Shown here one piece after another: positions 18,006 through 26,877 of a stretch of 64,000 nt of DNA. Position numbers and translations under genes: made by a program. The stretch covers positions 149,683 through 213,682 of the forward strand of contig NZ_JAMXFJ010000009.1 in NCBI RefSeq assembly GCF_025460805.1. Reading direction: 5' to 3'. The notes beneath the pieces are model-generated. The model was not told the origin of the DNA and did no database searches. It worked only from the letters and a program-made list of their open reading frames with translations. The stretch is from Microvirga sesbaniae. Lineage in GTDB: Bacteria; Pseudomonadota; Alphaproteobacteria; Rhizobiales; Beijerinckiaceae. How positions within the stretch are numbered: position 1 is the stretch's first letter; every line of letters starts with the position of its first letter.

Positions 18006-18962
18006 TTGACCATTCAACACGGCAGTGAATCCAGGCGAGAAGACCTGGGTCGGCTCAAACTCCACCTTATGCGAGCAGGGCAGCTATGGCGACAGGCACC
18101 TTCCAGGGCGGCGAAGCCGCGCACAGAACGGTGCGGCAGCGCGGTCGAGCGCCGGACCATGAACCAGTGGTCCTTCCGGATTACGGACTACCGGGACCGT
18201 CTGATCACTGGCCTGGACAGGATCGACATGCCTGATTCCACCAAGCGGATGCAGCGGGCGTGGCTGGCCGATCTGAGGGACTGGTGCGTCTCGCGGCAGC
18301 GGACATGGGGGTGCCCAATCCCGGTCGAGGGTGAGACGGACACCCTGGACACGTTCGTCGACTCCTCATTCTACTACCTGCGCTACCTGACCGACAGCGA
18401 CACCGAGTTCCTGCCGGAAGGCTGCTACCAGCCCGTCGATCTGTATGTCGGCGGGGCCGAGCACGCCTGCATGCACCTGATCTACACCCGGTTCATCCAC
18501 ATGGTGCTGTTCGACTTAGGTGTCGTCCCACGGGAGGAGCCATTCAGGAAGGTGATCCATCAGGGCGTCATCAGGAAGGACGGAGCGAAGATGTCGAAGT
18601 CCAAGGGGAATGCCGTCAGCCCTGACGACTACGATCCCGACGAGCTGCGGCTGTACCTGATGTTCATCGGTCCCTATTTCGAGGGTGGGGAGTGGTCGGA
18701 CGAGCACATCACCGGGCAGCGCCGGTTCCTGTCCCGGATGCGGCGGTGGCTGGAAAGCCGGGGCTCCGACCGGATCGATCTTTCGGCCTTCAAGGATCAG
18801 GTCGACCATGACACACGGGCCTTCAAGTTCAACAAGGTCGTGAGCGGGTTCATGGAGTTCTACAACCGCCACAAGCACCTGCGACCGGACGAGGACACGG
18901 CCCGACGGATCGAGGAGGTGCTGCGCGTCTTCGCGCCGGGATTCCGGTCATGCACACACTAG
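18006..18962 (+). pseudogene. Leucyl-tRNA synthetase relic, internally deleted
   Basis: An open frame of 318 codons whose residues from about 51 onward are clearly leucyl-tRNA synthetase. The pre-editing segment WSFRITDYRDRL..MQRAWL runs straight into LRDWCVSRQRTWGCPIPV, so the CP1 editing domain is missing. A second deletion joins CPIPV to ETDTLDTFVDSSFYYLRY. The KMSKS loop (GAKMSKSKGN) and part of the anticodon-binding helices follow. The N-terminal HIGH-containing half is absent, so aminoacylation is not expected. Both internal deletions keep the frame. The first 50 codons have no family match. I treat it as a gene remnant. Confidence 0.75.
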
Positions 18963-19254
18963 AGCCTCGGACGTGACCCAGAGGGCCGCGTCAGCGACCC
19001 GAAGGGCCCCACGATGCGCTCGGTGGGCTTCCGACCGGGATCACCGGGACAAGCCCGGTGATGACGTGGCGGTTGATCGTTCGGTTCGCGTCACCCTCCT
19101 CACGTCATGGCCGGCCTTGTGCCGGCCATCCCGATGGGAAGAGCGCCGCGCCTCACCGTGTCGGGATCACCGGAACGAGCCCGGTGATGACGTGGAGGGT
19201 GACCATGGCAGCGGCGCGACCTGGGCGGTGCTGGAGGCCCCCGACATTTTGGGT
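18963..19254. repeat. Mosaic of dispersed repeats
   Basis: Positions 18963-19035 carry fragments of the 'GACCCGAAGGGCC' repeat family (GCCGCGTCAGCGACCCGAAG, then GATGCGCTCGGT). Positions 19037-19069 are a half copy and 19101-19195 a full copy of the two-hairpin palindromic repeat described at 8690. No gene is present. Confidence 0.75.
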
Positions 19255-19298
19255 TTGACAGCAAATCGGGTAGATGCTCTTCATGCGAGCATCCGCTC
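19255..19298 (+). promoter_or_regulatory. Promoter/operator region of the HAD-SorC operon
   Basis: A consensus TTGACA (19255-19260) precedes an inverted repeat GATGCTC-N7-GAGCATC (19273-19293). The same layout, ATGCTT-N7-GAGCAT, occurs before ugpB at 21610-21628. This suggests autoregulation by the SorC-type protein encoded downstream. A clear -10 box is not evident. Confidence 0.5.
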
Positions 19299-19315
19299 AA
19301 GGTTGTTGCTGTCCC

Positions 19316-19993
19316 ATGCCCGTCCAGAGATCGCCCTTCGACCTCGTCATCCTCGATTGCGACGGCGTGCTCGTCGACAGTGAGGTCATCAGCTGCCGGA
19401 CTCTGGTCGATATTCTCTCTCCTCTCGACCCGGGCTACGATCTGCAGACGGTGATGCGCCGCTATCTCGGGCGCCCCTCGAGTGTCGTCGTCGAGGATTA
19501 CGAGAGAATGACAGGCCGCCCGGCCTCGGGCGACTTCACGGAGGGCTGGCGGGCCCGCCTGTTTGCCGCATTCGCGCGCGAGCTTCAGCCGGTGGAAGGA
19601 GTGCGCGGCGCGGTCGAGGCCTTCGCGAGCGACTATTGCGTAGCCTCGTCAAGCGACGAGGAGCGCATCGAGATCTGCCTCCGGAAAGTTGGGTTATGGG
19701 ATCTCTTCGAGGGGCGGATCTTCAGCACGACCCGCGTGCCGCGCGGCAAGCCGGCGCCCGACCTGTTCCTGCTGGCCGCCAGGGAGCGCGGCGTGGCGCC
19801 GGAGCGCTGCCTTGTGATCGAGGACAGCGTCAGCGGCGTCATGGCGGCGAAGGCGGCTGGTATGACAGCCTATGGCCTCGCCGCCGGCAGCCATTTCGCA
19901 GTTCTGGACCAGAGACAGGCGCTCCTGGACGCCGGAGCCGACAAGGTGCTCGAATCCTGGCGGGAACTGGCACCGATGCCTGCAACCGGTTGA
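19316..19993 (+). CDS. HAD-superfamily phosphatase
   Basis: A 225-residue HAD hydrolase of the beta-phosphoglucomutase/sugar-phosphatase-like subfamily. Motif I is DLVILDCDGVLVDSE with both aspartates, motif II Ser is in CVASSSDEE, motif III Lys is in RGKPAPDLF, and motif IV is VIEDSVSGVMAA. The ATG at 19316 is chosen because the family N-terminus begins right after it; an earlier in-frame ATG would add 14 unrelated residues. It lies 7 bases before the SorC-type regulator and near ugp genes, so glycerol 3-phosphate or a related polyol phosphate is a reasonable substrate guess. Confidence 0.88.
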   Translation: MPVQRSPFDLVILDCDGVLVDSEVISCRTLVDILSPLDPGYDLQTVMRRYLGRPSSVVVEDYERMTGRPASGDFTEGWRARLFAAFARELQPVEGVRGAVEAFASDYCVASSSDEERIEICLRKVGLWDLFEGRIFSTTRVPRGKPAPDLFLLAARERGVAPERCLVIEDSVSGVMAAKAAGMTAYGLAAGSHFAVLDQRQALLDAGADKVLESWRELAPMPATG

Positions 19994-20000
19994 GCGTCCG

Positions 20001-20948
20001 ATGGCCGAGAACGACAGCACCCGCCTCGACGACGCCGCCCGGGCCGGCTGGCTCTACTATATTGCCGGCCGCACGCAGGACGACATCGCCCAGATCCTGA
20101 ACATCTCGCGCCCGGCGGCGCAGCGCCTCGTCTCGCTCTGCCGCAGCGAGGGGCTGATCAGCTTCCGCATGAACCACCCGATCAGCACCTGCATGGAGCT
20201 CGCAGCGCGGCTGCGCGACCGCTTCGAGCTGCTGCATTGCGACGTTGCCCCGTCCGACGGCTCGGCGGAGACCGGCGCGGCCGGCGTCGCCGCGCTCGGC
20301 GGCGTGCTGATCGAGCGCTGGCTGCGCTCACGCCAATCGCTGGTCATGGCCTTGGGCACCGGCCGTTCCATGCGGGCCAGCATCGAGCGCGTTCCGCCCA
20401 TGTCCTGCCCGCTGCATCGGCTCGTCTCGCTGGTCGGGACCATCTCGCCCGATGGCTCGGCCAGCCCCTTCGACACGCTGGTCAAGCTCGCCGAAATTAC
20501 CCGGGCGCAGTATTTTCCAATGCCGCTGCCCCTTTATGTGTCGAGCCCCGAAGAGCGCGCTCAGCTCATCCAGATCGAGTCGATCAGGCGCATCCGCGCC
20601 ATCGCCAGCGAGGCCGATCTCTGGGTGATGGGCATCAGCCAGATCGGCGAGGATGCAGTGCTATATCGGGACGGATTCATGACGCGCGGCGAGCTGCTCG
20701 ACATGGTTCGCCACGGCGCCGTCGGTGAGGTGACCGGCTGGGTCTTCGATGCCGAAGGCCGATTCCTCGACCGCGGCACCAACCTGCGCGTGACCAGCGT
20801 GCCGCCCGAGTCCGGAAGCGCCCGGCGGCGCATCTGCATCGGCCAGGGCCCGGCCAAGGTCGCGCCCCTGCGCGCCGCGCTGAGAGGGAGAATCGTCAAC
20901 GGCCTCGTCACCGACGAGGACACGGCCCGGGCCCTCCTGGCGGACTAG
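20001..20948 (+). CDS. SorC/DeoR-type sugar-binding transcriptional regulator
   Basis: A 315-residue regulator. The N-terminal helix-turn-helix is YYIAGRTQDDIAQILNISRPAAQRLV. The rest is the SorC-type effector domain related to sugar-phosphate isomerases (VMALGTGRSMRASIE, LVGTISPDGSASPFD, DLWVMGISQIGEDAVL, with a closing GPAKVAPLRAALRG). Such proteins sense phosphorylated sugars or polyols. It is co-transcribed with the HAD phosphatase and precedes ugpBAEQ. Shared inverted repeats before both units make it the likely local regulator. Confidence 0.88.
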   Translation: MAENDSTRLDDAARAGWLYYIAGRTQDDIAQILNISRPAAQRLVSLCRSEGLISFRMNHPISTCMELAARLRDRFELLHCDVAPSDGSAETGAAGVAALGGVLIERWLRSRQSLVMALGTGRSMRASIERVPPMSCPLHRLVSLVGTISPDGSASPFDTLVKLAEITRAQYFPMPLPLYVSSPEERAQLIQIESIRRIRAIASEADLWVMGISQIGEDAVLYRDGFMTRGELLDMVRHGAVGEVTGWVFDAEGRFLDRGTNLRVTSVPPESGSARRRICIGQGPAKVAPLRAALRGRIVNGLVTDEDTARALLAD

Positions 20949-21460
20949 CGCACCGTGCGGACCCAGCGGGCCACGCGAGCAACCCGAAGGGCCGCGTCAG
21001 CGACCCGAAGGGCCACGTCAGTGAAAAGTGGACCCGGCTTTTCGCGCCGAACGGTGCGCCACTGAGGGAATTGAGCATCCGCTCACACCACCCTTGACGT
21101 CATCACCGGGCTCGTCCCGGTGATCCCGGTCGGAAGAGCGCCGCGCTTCAAACCATCGGGATGGCCGGGACAGGCCCGGCCATGACGTGGGGAGGGTGGC
21201 AGGAAGGGCGGAGGGTGCCATGACGTGAGAGGGTGTTCGCACCGCCTCACACATACACCACGTCATCACCAGGTTCGTCCCGGTGATCCCGCTTCCGAGA
21301 GGCGCCGCGCCTCACCGGATCGGGATGGCCGGCGAGAGGCGGGTAATGACTGGCCGGCCATGACGTGGGAAGGTGGCAGGACCGGACCACACACGCACCA
21401 CGTCGTCACCAGGTTCGTCCCGGTGAACGCGATCGAAAGACCGCCGCGCGCATCGTGCGG
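20949..21460. repeat. Repeat-filled spacer before ugpB
   Basis: Positions 20949-21060 carry GACCCGAAGGGCC-family repeat pieces with AAAAGTGGACCCGG. Positions 21096-21190 and 21260-21369 are two copies of the two-hairpin palindrome in inverted order relative to 8690, and 21399-21460 is a partial copy. At 21073-21088 the string GAGCATCCGCTCACAC resembles half of the SorC-type operator. No gene. Confidence 0.75.
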
Positions 21461-21557
21461 ACGAAAAGCGGGCCGCCCCGATCGATGCGCTGCTTCAGGA
21501 TGCTCCAACGCGCTGATCCGCCTTGCCCCATTGCCCTCCAGGCCCAAGCAGGCCCAG

Positions 21558-21575
21558 CCGTCATCGACCCGTCAT
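21558..21575 (+). promoter_or_regulatory. Pho box upstream of ugpB
   Basis: Two perfect 7-base direct repeats CCGTCAT separated by four bases, giving the 11-base periodicity of PhoB sites (consensus CTGTCAT-N4-CTGTCAT). It ends six bases before a TTGACA box. ugp genes are classic Pho regulon members, so PhoB-dependent induction under phosphate limitation is expected. Confidence 0.7.
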
Positions 21576-21581
21576 CAACGG

Positions 21582-21634
21582 TTGACATAACAAGCCAGTG
21601 TGCGAGCATATGCTTCAATAAAGAGCATATGCTC
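21582..21634 (+). promoter_or_regulatory. ugpB promoter with SorC-type operator
   Basis: A TTGACA box at 21582-21587 is followed, 17-18 bases on, by AGCATAT which can serve as -10. Overlapping it are two near-identical palindromes GAGCATATGCT(T/C) at 21604-21615 and 21623-21634; read another way they form ATGCTT-N7-GAGCAT. The operator therefore covers the presumed -10 region, the position expected for a repressor. Confidence 0.6.
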
Positions 21635-21661
21635 ACACAACCTAATGAGGGAGGGCTTTAC

Positions 21662-22975
21662 ATGCGATCTTTCTACGGTGCTTTGGCGGGTGCGGGCGCA
21701 ATGCTGCTAGCGGGGCTTTCTCCCGCGCGGGCGGCGACTGAAATCGAGTTCTGGCACGCCATGAGCGGCGCGCTCGGCGAGCGTGTCGAGGAACTCGTCA
21801 AGAAGTTCAACGACTCCCAGAAGGAATACGTCGTCAAGGCGATCGGCAAGGGCACCTATGACGAGGTGCTGAACGGCACGATTGCGGCTTATCGCGCCAA
21901 GCGCCAGCCCGAGATCGTGCAGTCGAACGAGCGCTCTTTCCTGACGATGGTCAATTCCGGCGCCATCGTTCCCACGAGCGATCTGATGGCACAGGAGGGC
22001 CACCCGATCGACGCCTCGCAGTTCATCGCTCCGGTCGTCAGTTACTACGCGATCGACGGCAAGCTCCAGGCGATGCCGTTCAACTCCTCGACTCCGATCC
22101 TGTTCTACAATCGCGACCACTTCAAAGCCGCCGGATTCGACAAGCCCGGCGCGACCTGGCAGGAGCTCGAGCCGCAGCTCGACGCGATCAAGGCCAAGGG
22201 GGTGTCGAAATGCGCGATGGTGCTCCCCGGCGACTACGAGTGGAGCTTCCTCGAGAATTACAGCGCGGTGAACGACATCCCGTATGCAACCAAGCGCAAC
22301 GGCATGGATGGTCTGGACACCAGCTACGTTTTCAACAAGGGCAAGCTCGTCGATCAGGTCGAGCGCATGAAGCGGCTGGTCTCGTCCGGTGTGATGCAGC
22401 TCGCCGGCCAGGGCATCATTCCAATCCAGCTCTTCACCTCGGGCGAATGCTCGACGATCATCGCCTCCACCGCCTCGCACGCCGCGGTCGTCGCCGCCGC
22501 GAAATTCGACTGGAGCGCGGCCGAGCTGCCCTATGAGCAGGGTGTCACCCCGAAGAACAGCGTCATCGGCGGCGCGGCGCTCTGGACACTGAAGGGGCAT
22601 TCGCCGGAGAAGTACAAGGCGGTCGCGGCCTTCTACGATTTCCTCGCCAAAACCGACACGCAGGTCTGGTGGCATCAGGCAACGGGTTATGTGCCGGTCA
22701 CGACCGCAGCGTATGAAGCGGCCAAGGCGCAAGGCTACTACCAGAAGAACCCGACGCGCGAGATCGCCGTGCTGCAGCTGATGCGCGGCACGCCCAGCGA
22801 CAACTCGCTCGGCTTCCGCATCGGCAACAGTAACCAGATCAACGTCGCGATCATGGAAGAGGTCTCGGCCGCCTTCCTCGGCAAGAAGCCGGTGCAGCAG
22901 GCGCTTGACGACGCCGTGGCTCGCGGCAACGAGGCGCTACGCCGCTACGAGCAGCTCAATGCCGGCAAGAAATAG
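21662..22975 (+). CDS. ugpB: Glycerol-3-phosphate-type ABC transporter substrate-binding protein
   Basis: A 437-residue periplasmic binding protein of SBP family 1 closely matching UgpB. It has a signal peptide ending SPARAA, then TEIEFWHAMSGALGERVEELVKKFN, and FNSSTPILFYNRDHFKAAG and FDWSAAELPYEQGV further on. The ATG at 21662 follows GAGGGAGGG. UgpB binds sn-glycerol 3-phosphate and glycerophosphodiesters. The gene is preceded by a Pho box and a second palindromic operator and is followed by two permeases and a glycerophosphodiesterase, which supports the assignment. Confidence 0.92.
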   Translation: MRSFYGALAGAGAMLLAGLSPARAATEIEFWHAMSGALGERVEELVKKFNDSQKEYVVKAIGKGTYDEVLNGTIAAYRAKRQPEIVQSNERSFLTMVNSGAIVPTSDLMAQEGHPIDASQFIAPVVSYYAIDGKLQAMPFNSSTPILFYNRDHFKAAGFDKPGATWQELEPQLDAIKAKGVSKCAMVLPGDYEWSFLENYSAVNDIPYATKRNGMDGLDTSYVFNKGKLVDQVERMKRLVSSGVMQLAGQGIIPIQLFTSGECSTIIASTASHAAVVAAAKFDWSAAELPYEQGVTPKNSVIGGAALWTLKGHSPEKYKAVAAFYDFLAKTDTQVWWHQATGYVPVTTAAYEAAKAQGYYQKNPTREIAVLQLMRGTPSDNSLGFRIGNSNQINVAIMEEVSAAFLGKKPVQQALDDAVARGNEALRRYEQLNAGKK

Positions 22976-23966
22976 CACGGCTGCTCTCCCCGGCACGGCC
23001 GGCGGCGGCGCTTTGCGCCTCCGCTGGCCACTGAGGCGCCTTTTCCTCAGGAGCGCCGACGATGCACAGTCCGAAAGCGGGCTGAAGCGTGCGCATTTCC
23101 GGGAATGGCGCCTGCCCATCTGGCTGCTGGCGCCGCAGCTCTTCATCCTGCTGCTGTTCTTCTTCATCCCGTCGGTCCGGGCTCTGATCCAGGCCTTCCA
23201 GCTGACCGACCCTTTCGGCGCCACGACGCAATGGGTCGGGTTCGAGAATTTCGAACGACTGTTCCGCAGCGGAGTCTACTGGTCCTCGGCGCAGGTCACG
23301 CTGATCTTCACCATCGCCCAGAACGTGCTGACGCTGTCGATCGCGCTGCTGCTCGCTTTCGCCTCGAACCATATCCTGCGGGGCCGCAGCGCCTACCGGA
23401 CCGTGCTGCTGCTGCCCTACGCGATCGCCCCCGCTATCGCGGGCATCATGCTCGCCTTCCTGTTCAACCCCCGGGTCGGCCCCATTGCCCACACCCTGCA
23501 GGGGCTCGGGCTGGATTGGGATCCGAACCGCAATTCCTGGCATGCGCTCGCCCTGATCGTCATGGCGGCCTCCTGGAAGCACATCTGCTACAACTACATC
23601 TTCCTCGTCGCGGCGCTGCTCTCGGTGCCCCAGTCGATCCTCGAATCCGCCTATCTCGACGGCGCGGGGCCGATCCAGCGCTTCTTGCGCATCTCGTTGC
23701 CGATGGTCACGCCGACCCTGTTCTTCTTGATCGTGATCAACTTCGTCTACGGGCTGTTCGAGACCTTCGCCATCGTCGACGCCACCACCCGTGGCGGCCC
23801 GGCCGGCGCGACCTCCATCCTGGTCTACAAGGTCTATCTGGACGGATTCGTCACGCTCGACCTCGGTTCCTCCGCCGCGCAATCCGTCGTGCTGATGGTG
23901 CTCGCGCTGCTTCTGACCATCGCCCAGTTCCGCTACGTGGAACGCCGCGTCAATTACAGCGTCTAG
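22959..23966 (+). CDS. ugpA: Glycerol-3-phosphate-type ABC transporter permease UgpA
   Basis: MalF-like permease with six membrane segments, starting LPIWLLAPQLFILLLFFFIPSV, and an EAA loop ILESAYLDGAGPIQRFLRISLP. The recognisable protein starts around AHFREWRLPIW. The only in-frame ATG upstream is at 22959, overlapping the end of ugpB by 17 bases and giving 335 residues, about 40 more than usual. A TTG at 23013 would be closer to family length; the true start is uncertain. It pairs with UgpE, encoded 7 bases downstream. Confidence 0.88.
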   Translation: MPARNSTAALPGTAGGGALRLRWPLRRLFLRSADDAQSESGLKRAHFREWRLPIWLLAPQLFILLLFFFIPSVRALIQAFQLTDPFGATTQWVGFENFERLFRSGVYWSSAQVTLIFTIAQNVLTLSIALLLAFASNHILRGRSAYRTVLLLPYAIAPAIAGIMLAFLFNPRVGPIAHTLQGLGLDWDPNRNSWHALALIVMAASWKHICYNYIFLVAALLSVPQSILESAYLDGAGPIQRFLRISLPMVTPTLFFLIVINFVYGLFETFAIVDATTRGGPAGATSILVYKVYLDGFVTLDLGSSAAQSVVLMVLALLLTIAQFRYVERRVNYSV

Positions 23967-23973
23967 GCCGACG

Positions 23974-24864
23974 ATGAACGAACATACGCCGATCCTCGAT
24001 GCCGTCTGCCACCTCATCCTGCTGGTCGGCGCGGCGCTCGTCTGCCTGCCGATCTATTTCGTCTTCGTCACCGGCTCGCTCTCGCAGGCGGAGATCATGC
24101 GCGTGCCGATGTCCTGGCTCCCCGGCAGCCAGTTCTTCGCCAATATGCGGACCGTGTTGAGCAATGCCGATTTCGGGCGGCTGCTCCTCAACTCCTTCAT
24201 CATCGCCACGGGCATCACGGTCGGAAAGCTGGCCGTTTCGGTGATCGCGGCCTTCGCCGTCACCTATTTCCGCTTTCCCTTCCGGATGACGGCCTTCTGG
24301 CTGATCTTCATGTCGCTGATGCTACCGATCGAGGTGCGCATCGTGCCAACCTACGAGTCGGCGGCGAACGTCGCTCTGCCGCTCAACATCCTCGGCTCCT
24401 GGCTCGGCATTCAGGCATTGATCGATCTCGACTGGAATCTGGTCAACACCTATTCAGGGCTGATCCTGCCGCTGATCGCCTCCGCCACGGCGACCTTCCT
24501 CTTCCGCCAGTTTTTCCTCACCGTTCCCGACGAGCTCTGCGAGGCGGCGCGCATCGACGGAGCAAGCCCGTGGCAGTTCTTTCGATTGATCCTCCTGCCC
24601 CTGTCGCGATCGAACGTCGTGGCGCTGGCGATCATCCTCTTCCTGATGGGCTGGAACCAGTATCTCTGGCCGCTGTTGCTCACCACCGATCCGGCGATGG
24701 CCAATGCGGTGATCGGGCTGAAGAAGCTGATGCCGCGGCCGGATTCGCTGCCGACATGGCATTTGCTGATGAATGCGGCTTTCCTCACCATGCTGCCGCC
24801 CACCATCGTCATCCTTCTCCTTCAGCGCTGGTTCGTGAAGGGACTGGTCGACAGCGGCAAGTAG
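23974..24864 (+). CDS. ugpE: Glycerol-3-phosphate-type ABC transporter permease UgpE
   Basis: MalG-like permease of 296 residues, with an N-terminal membrane segment (HLILLVGAALVCLPIYFVFVTGS) and the EAA loop LCEAARIDGASPWQFFRLILLP. It ends with WFVKGLVDSGK, as UgpE proteins do. It should form the channel with UgpA. The usual next gene, ugpC (the ATPase), is absent: 31 bases downstream the glycerophosphodiesterase gene begins. Confidence 0.92.
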   Translation: MNEHTPILDAVCHLILLVGAALVCLPIYFVFVTGSLSQAEIMRVPMSWLPGSQFFANMRTVLSNADFGRLLLNSFIIATGITVGKLAVSVIAAFAVTYFRFPFRMTAFWLIFMSLMLPIEVRIVPTYESAANVALPLNILGSWLGIQALIDLDWNLVNTYSGLILPLIASATATFLFRQFFLTVPDELCEAARIDGASPWQFFRLILLPLSRSNVVALAIILFLMGWNQYLWPLLLTTDPAMANAVIGLKKLMPRPDSLPTWHLLMNAAFLTMLPPTIVILLLQRWFVKGLVDSGK

Positions 24865-24895
24865 TGACCAACAGACCGAAGCGGGGCACCCTTCC

Positions 24896-25633
24896 ATGCG
24901 AATCATCGGACATCGCGGCGCGCGCAATATCTGGGCGGAGAACAGCCTCGGCGGCTTCCGCAATGTCTGCGGCCTGAAGGTCGATGCGGTCGAGCTCGAC
25001 GTGCATCTGTCGAGCGACGGCGAGATCATGGTGATCCACGACCCGCTGCTCGACCGTACGACGGACCACAAGGGACCTGTCGGTCACCTGTCGCGGGACG
25101 CCCTCGCCAAGGTGAGGCTCGACGACACCCTGGGGGAGACGATCCCGACGCTGCCGGACGTCCTCGACGTCTTCGGCCCCACCGGAATCGAGCTTGAGAT
25201 CGAGATGAAGATGGATGCCTTCGGCAATCCCTATCCGGGCCTGCTCGAAAAGGTCATCGCGCTCGTCGAAGCCCGCGGCTTGTCGTCTCGCGTGGTCCTG
25301 ACCTGCTTCGTCCCGGAGGTCATCGAGGAGATCCGCGCCAAGGCGCCGGGCATGCGCCGGCTCGCTTCGGTCGACCGCCGCTCCTGCGAAGCCTTCGGCG
25401 GCGTCGACCGGACCCTGCGGCGATTCGTCGATCTCGGGTGCATCGTCGCCGTCGAGCAATCGCTGCTTCGGCTGGCGATCGACCGCGCGGTCGAGATCGT
25501 CGGGCGGGACAAGCTTGGCGCCTGGGTCCCGAACACGGTCCGCGAACTCGATTACTGGTTCAGTCAGCCGATCTCGCAGATCACGAGCGATCGCCCCGAT
25601 CTTGCGCTGCAGGTGCGCACACAGCACGGGTGA
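24896..25633 (+). CDS. ugpQ: Glycerophosphodiester phosphodiesterase
   Basis: A 245-residue cytoplasmic GDPD-family enzyme that cleaves glycerophosphodiesters to glycerol 3-phosphate and an alcohol. Key motifs are present: IIGHRGARNIWAENS, the metal-binding VELDVHLSSDGE, and IHDPLLDRTT. The absence of a signal peptide indicates the cytoplasmic UgpQ type. It ends the ugp operon. Together with UgpBAE and the HAD phosphatase it makes a route from glycerophosphodiester to glycerol and phosphate. Confidence 0.92.
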   Translation: MRIIGHRGARNIWAENSLGGFRNVCGLKVDAVELDVHLSSDGEIMVIHDPLLDRTTDHKGPVGHLSRDALAKVRLDDTLGETIPTLPDVLDVFGPTGIELEIEMKMDAFGNPYPGLLEKVIALVEARGLSSRVVLTCFVPEVIEEIRAKAPGMRRLASVDRRSCEAFGGVDRTLRRFVDLGCIVAVEQSLLRLAIDRAVEIVGRDKLGAWVPNTVRELDYWFSQPISQITSDRPDLALQVRTQHG

Positions 25634-25827
25634 GGCACGGGCCGCTCGGGTCAGCCATGGGCAAGGATCTCTCGGGGATCGGAATGCCTCTCCTGCGAGT
25701 GCTTTCCCTGTCAGGCGAGGCCGGCCTTCAAAAGCTTGGAGCATCGGGCGTGAAACATGGCCCCAGGTTTGGGATCGGATTCGATGCTCACATCCTGAAG
25801 CGGCTCTTCCTTCGGGGCGGACCCGAA

Positions 25828-26020
25828 GGGTCACGTCGGCGACCCGGAGGGTCCGCACGATGCGCTCTGCGTTGTTCCGATCGCGTTCACCGGGACGAGC
25901 CCGGTGATGACGTGGAGAGGTGGTCTGGGCCGGTGACAACACCCTCCCAGGTCATGGTACCCTCGGCCCTTCCCACCCCCCTCTCACGTCATGGCCGGCC
26001 TTGTGCCGGCCATCCCGATT
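25828..26020. repeat. Dispersed repeat fragments
   Basis: Positions 25828-25870 are a GACCCGAAGGGTC-type fragment, 25885-25915 is the second hairpin (CACCGGGACGAGCCCGGTG) of the palindromic repeat, and 25985-26020 is its first hairpin (GTCATGGCCGGCCTTGTGCC). The spacer 25634-26127 between ugpQ and the convergent ribitol dehydrogenase gene otherwise shows no gene. Confidence 0.7.
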
Positions 26021-26127
26021 GTTTGAAGCGCTGCCGGTGCCGACATCGATTCCGGGGACATGGCTTGCCATGGCCGTTCAATCGTCCAGACAGGGGTCTG
26101 AGGGGCGACGCCCTGCGCCGGCGCGCA

Positions 26128-26856
26128 TCACAGGTCGTTGCTCTGCGGCAGGATGACGAGATCGCGAATGGTGACGTTCCGAGGCCTCGTCAGCATGAAC
26201 AGGACGGCTTCGGCCACTTCAACCGGCTGCATCAGGCCGCCTGCCGCCAGCTCCGACTCGAGCTTCTCCTTCGGCCAGTCCTTGATGAGGGCCGTGACCA
26301 CGGGTCCGGGTGCGACGGCGCCGACGCGCAGGCCGTGCGGGGCAACCTGCCGCCGGACCGTGTGCACGAAGGCCTGTACGGCATGCTTGGAGGCGGTGTA
26401 GATCGGCTCCCAGACGACGGGAACGAGCCCGGCGATGGAGCTCGTCACGATGATGTCGCCGGTCTTGCGCTCCACCATGTGCGGAAGCACCGCATGGATG
26501 GAGCGGAAAGCGGCATTGATGTTGAGGCTCAGCATGCGATCCCAGGCATCCGGATCACCCTTGAGAATCTCCCCGCCGATATAGGAGCCGGCATTGGCGT
26601 GAAAGATGTCGAGCTGGCCCGCCTGCTCGAGGATCTGCGGCATCATGCGCGAGACGCTCGCTGGATCGGTCAGGTCGACGCGCAGGGGGAGGGCCTGCGG
26701 GCCCAGTTCGGCGCAGACGGTCTTCAACGCTTCCTCGTCGCGGTCGACCAGCACGACCCGTGCGCCTTCGGAGAGGAGGATCCGGGCACATTCGAGGCCG
26801 ATGCCGGAGGCCGCTCCGGTGATGGCGGCAACTTTGCCGGAGAGTTTCTCACCCAT
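26128..26856 (-). CDS. rbtD: Ribitol 2-dehydrogenase (SDR family)
   Basis: A 242-residue NAD-dependent short-chain dehydrogenase very like Klebsiella/Rhizobium ribitol dehydrogenase, which oxidises ribitol to D-ribulose. Cofactor motif TGAASGIG, structural [10 protein letters not shown], catalytic Ser in [13 protein letters not shown], and YTASKHAV with catalytic Tyr and Lys. The C-terminal half ([45 protein letters not shown]) is almost diagnostic. It ends a minus-strand operon of AraC regulator, binding protein, ATPase and permease, which should therefore import a pentitol. Confidence 0.88.
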   Translation of the reverse strand: MGEKLSGKVAAITGAASGIGLECARILLSEGARVVLVDRDEEALKTVCAELGPQALPLRVDLTDPASVSRMMPQILEQAGQLDIFHANAGSYIGGEILKGDPDAWDRMLSLNINAAFRSIHAVLPHMVERKTGDIIVTSSIAGLVPVVWEPIYTASKHAVQAFVHTVRRQVAPHGLRVGAVAPGPVVTALIKDWPKEKLESELAAGGLMQPVEVAEAVLFMLTRPRNVTIRDLVILPQSNDL

Positions 26857-26877
26857 GGTTTTTCCTTCGTCTTGGTT

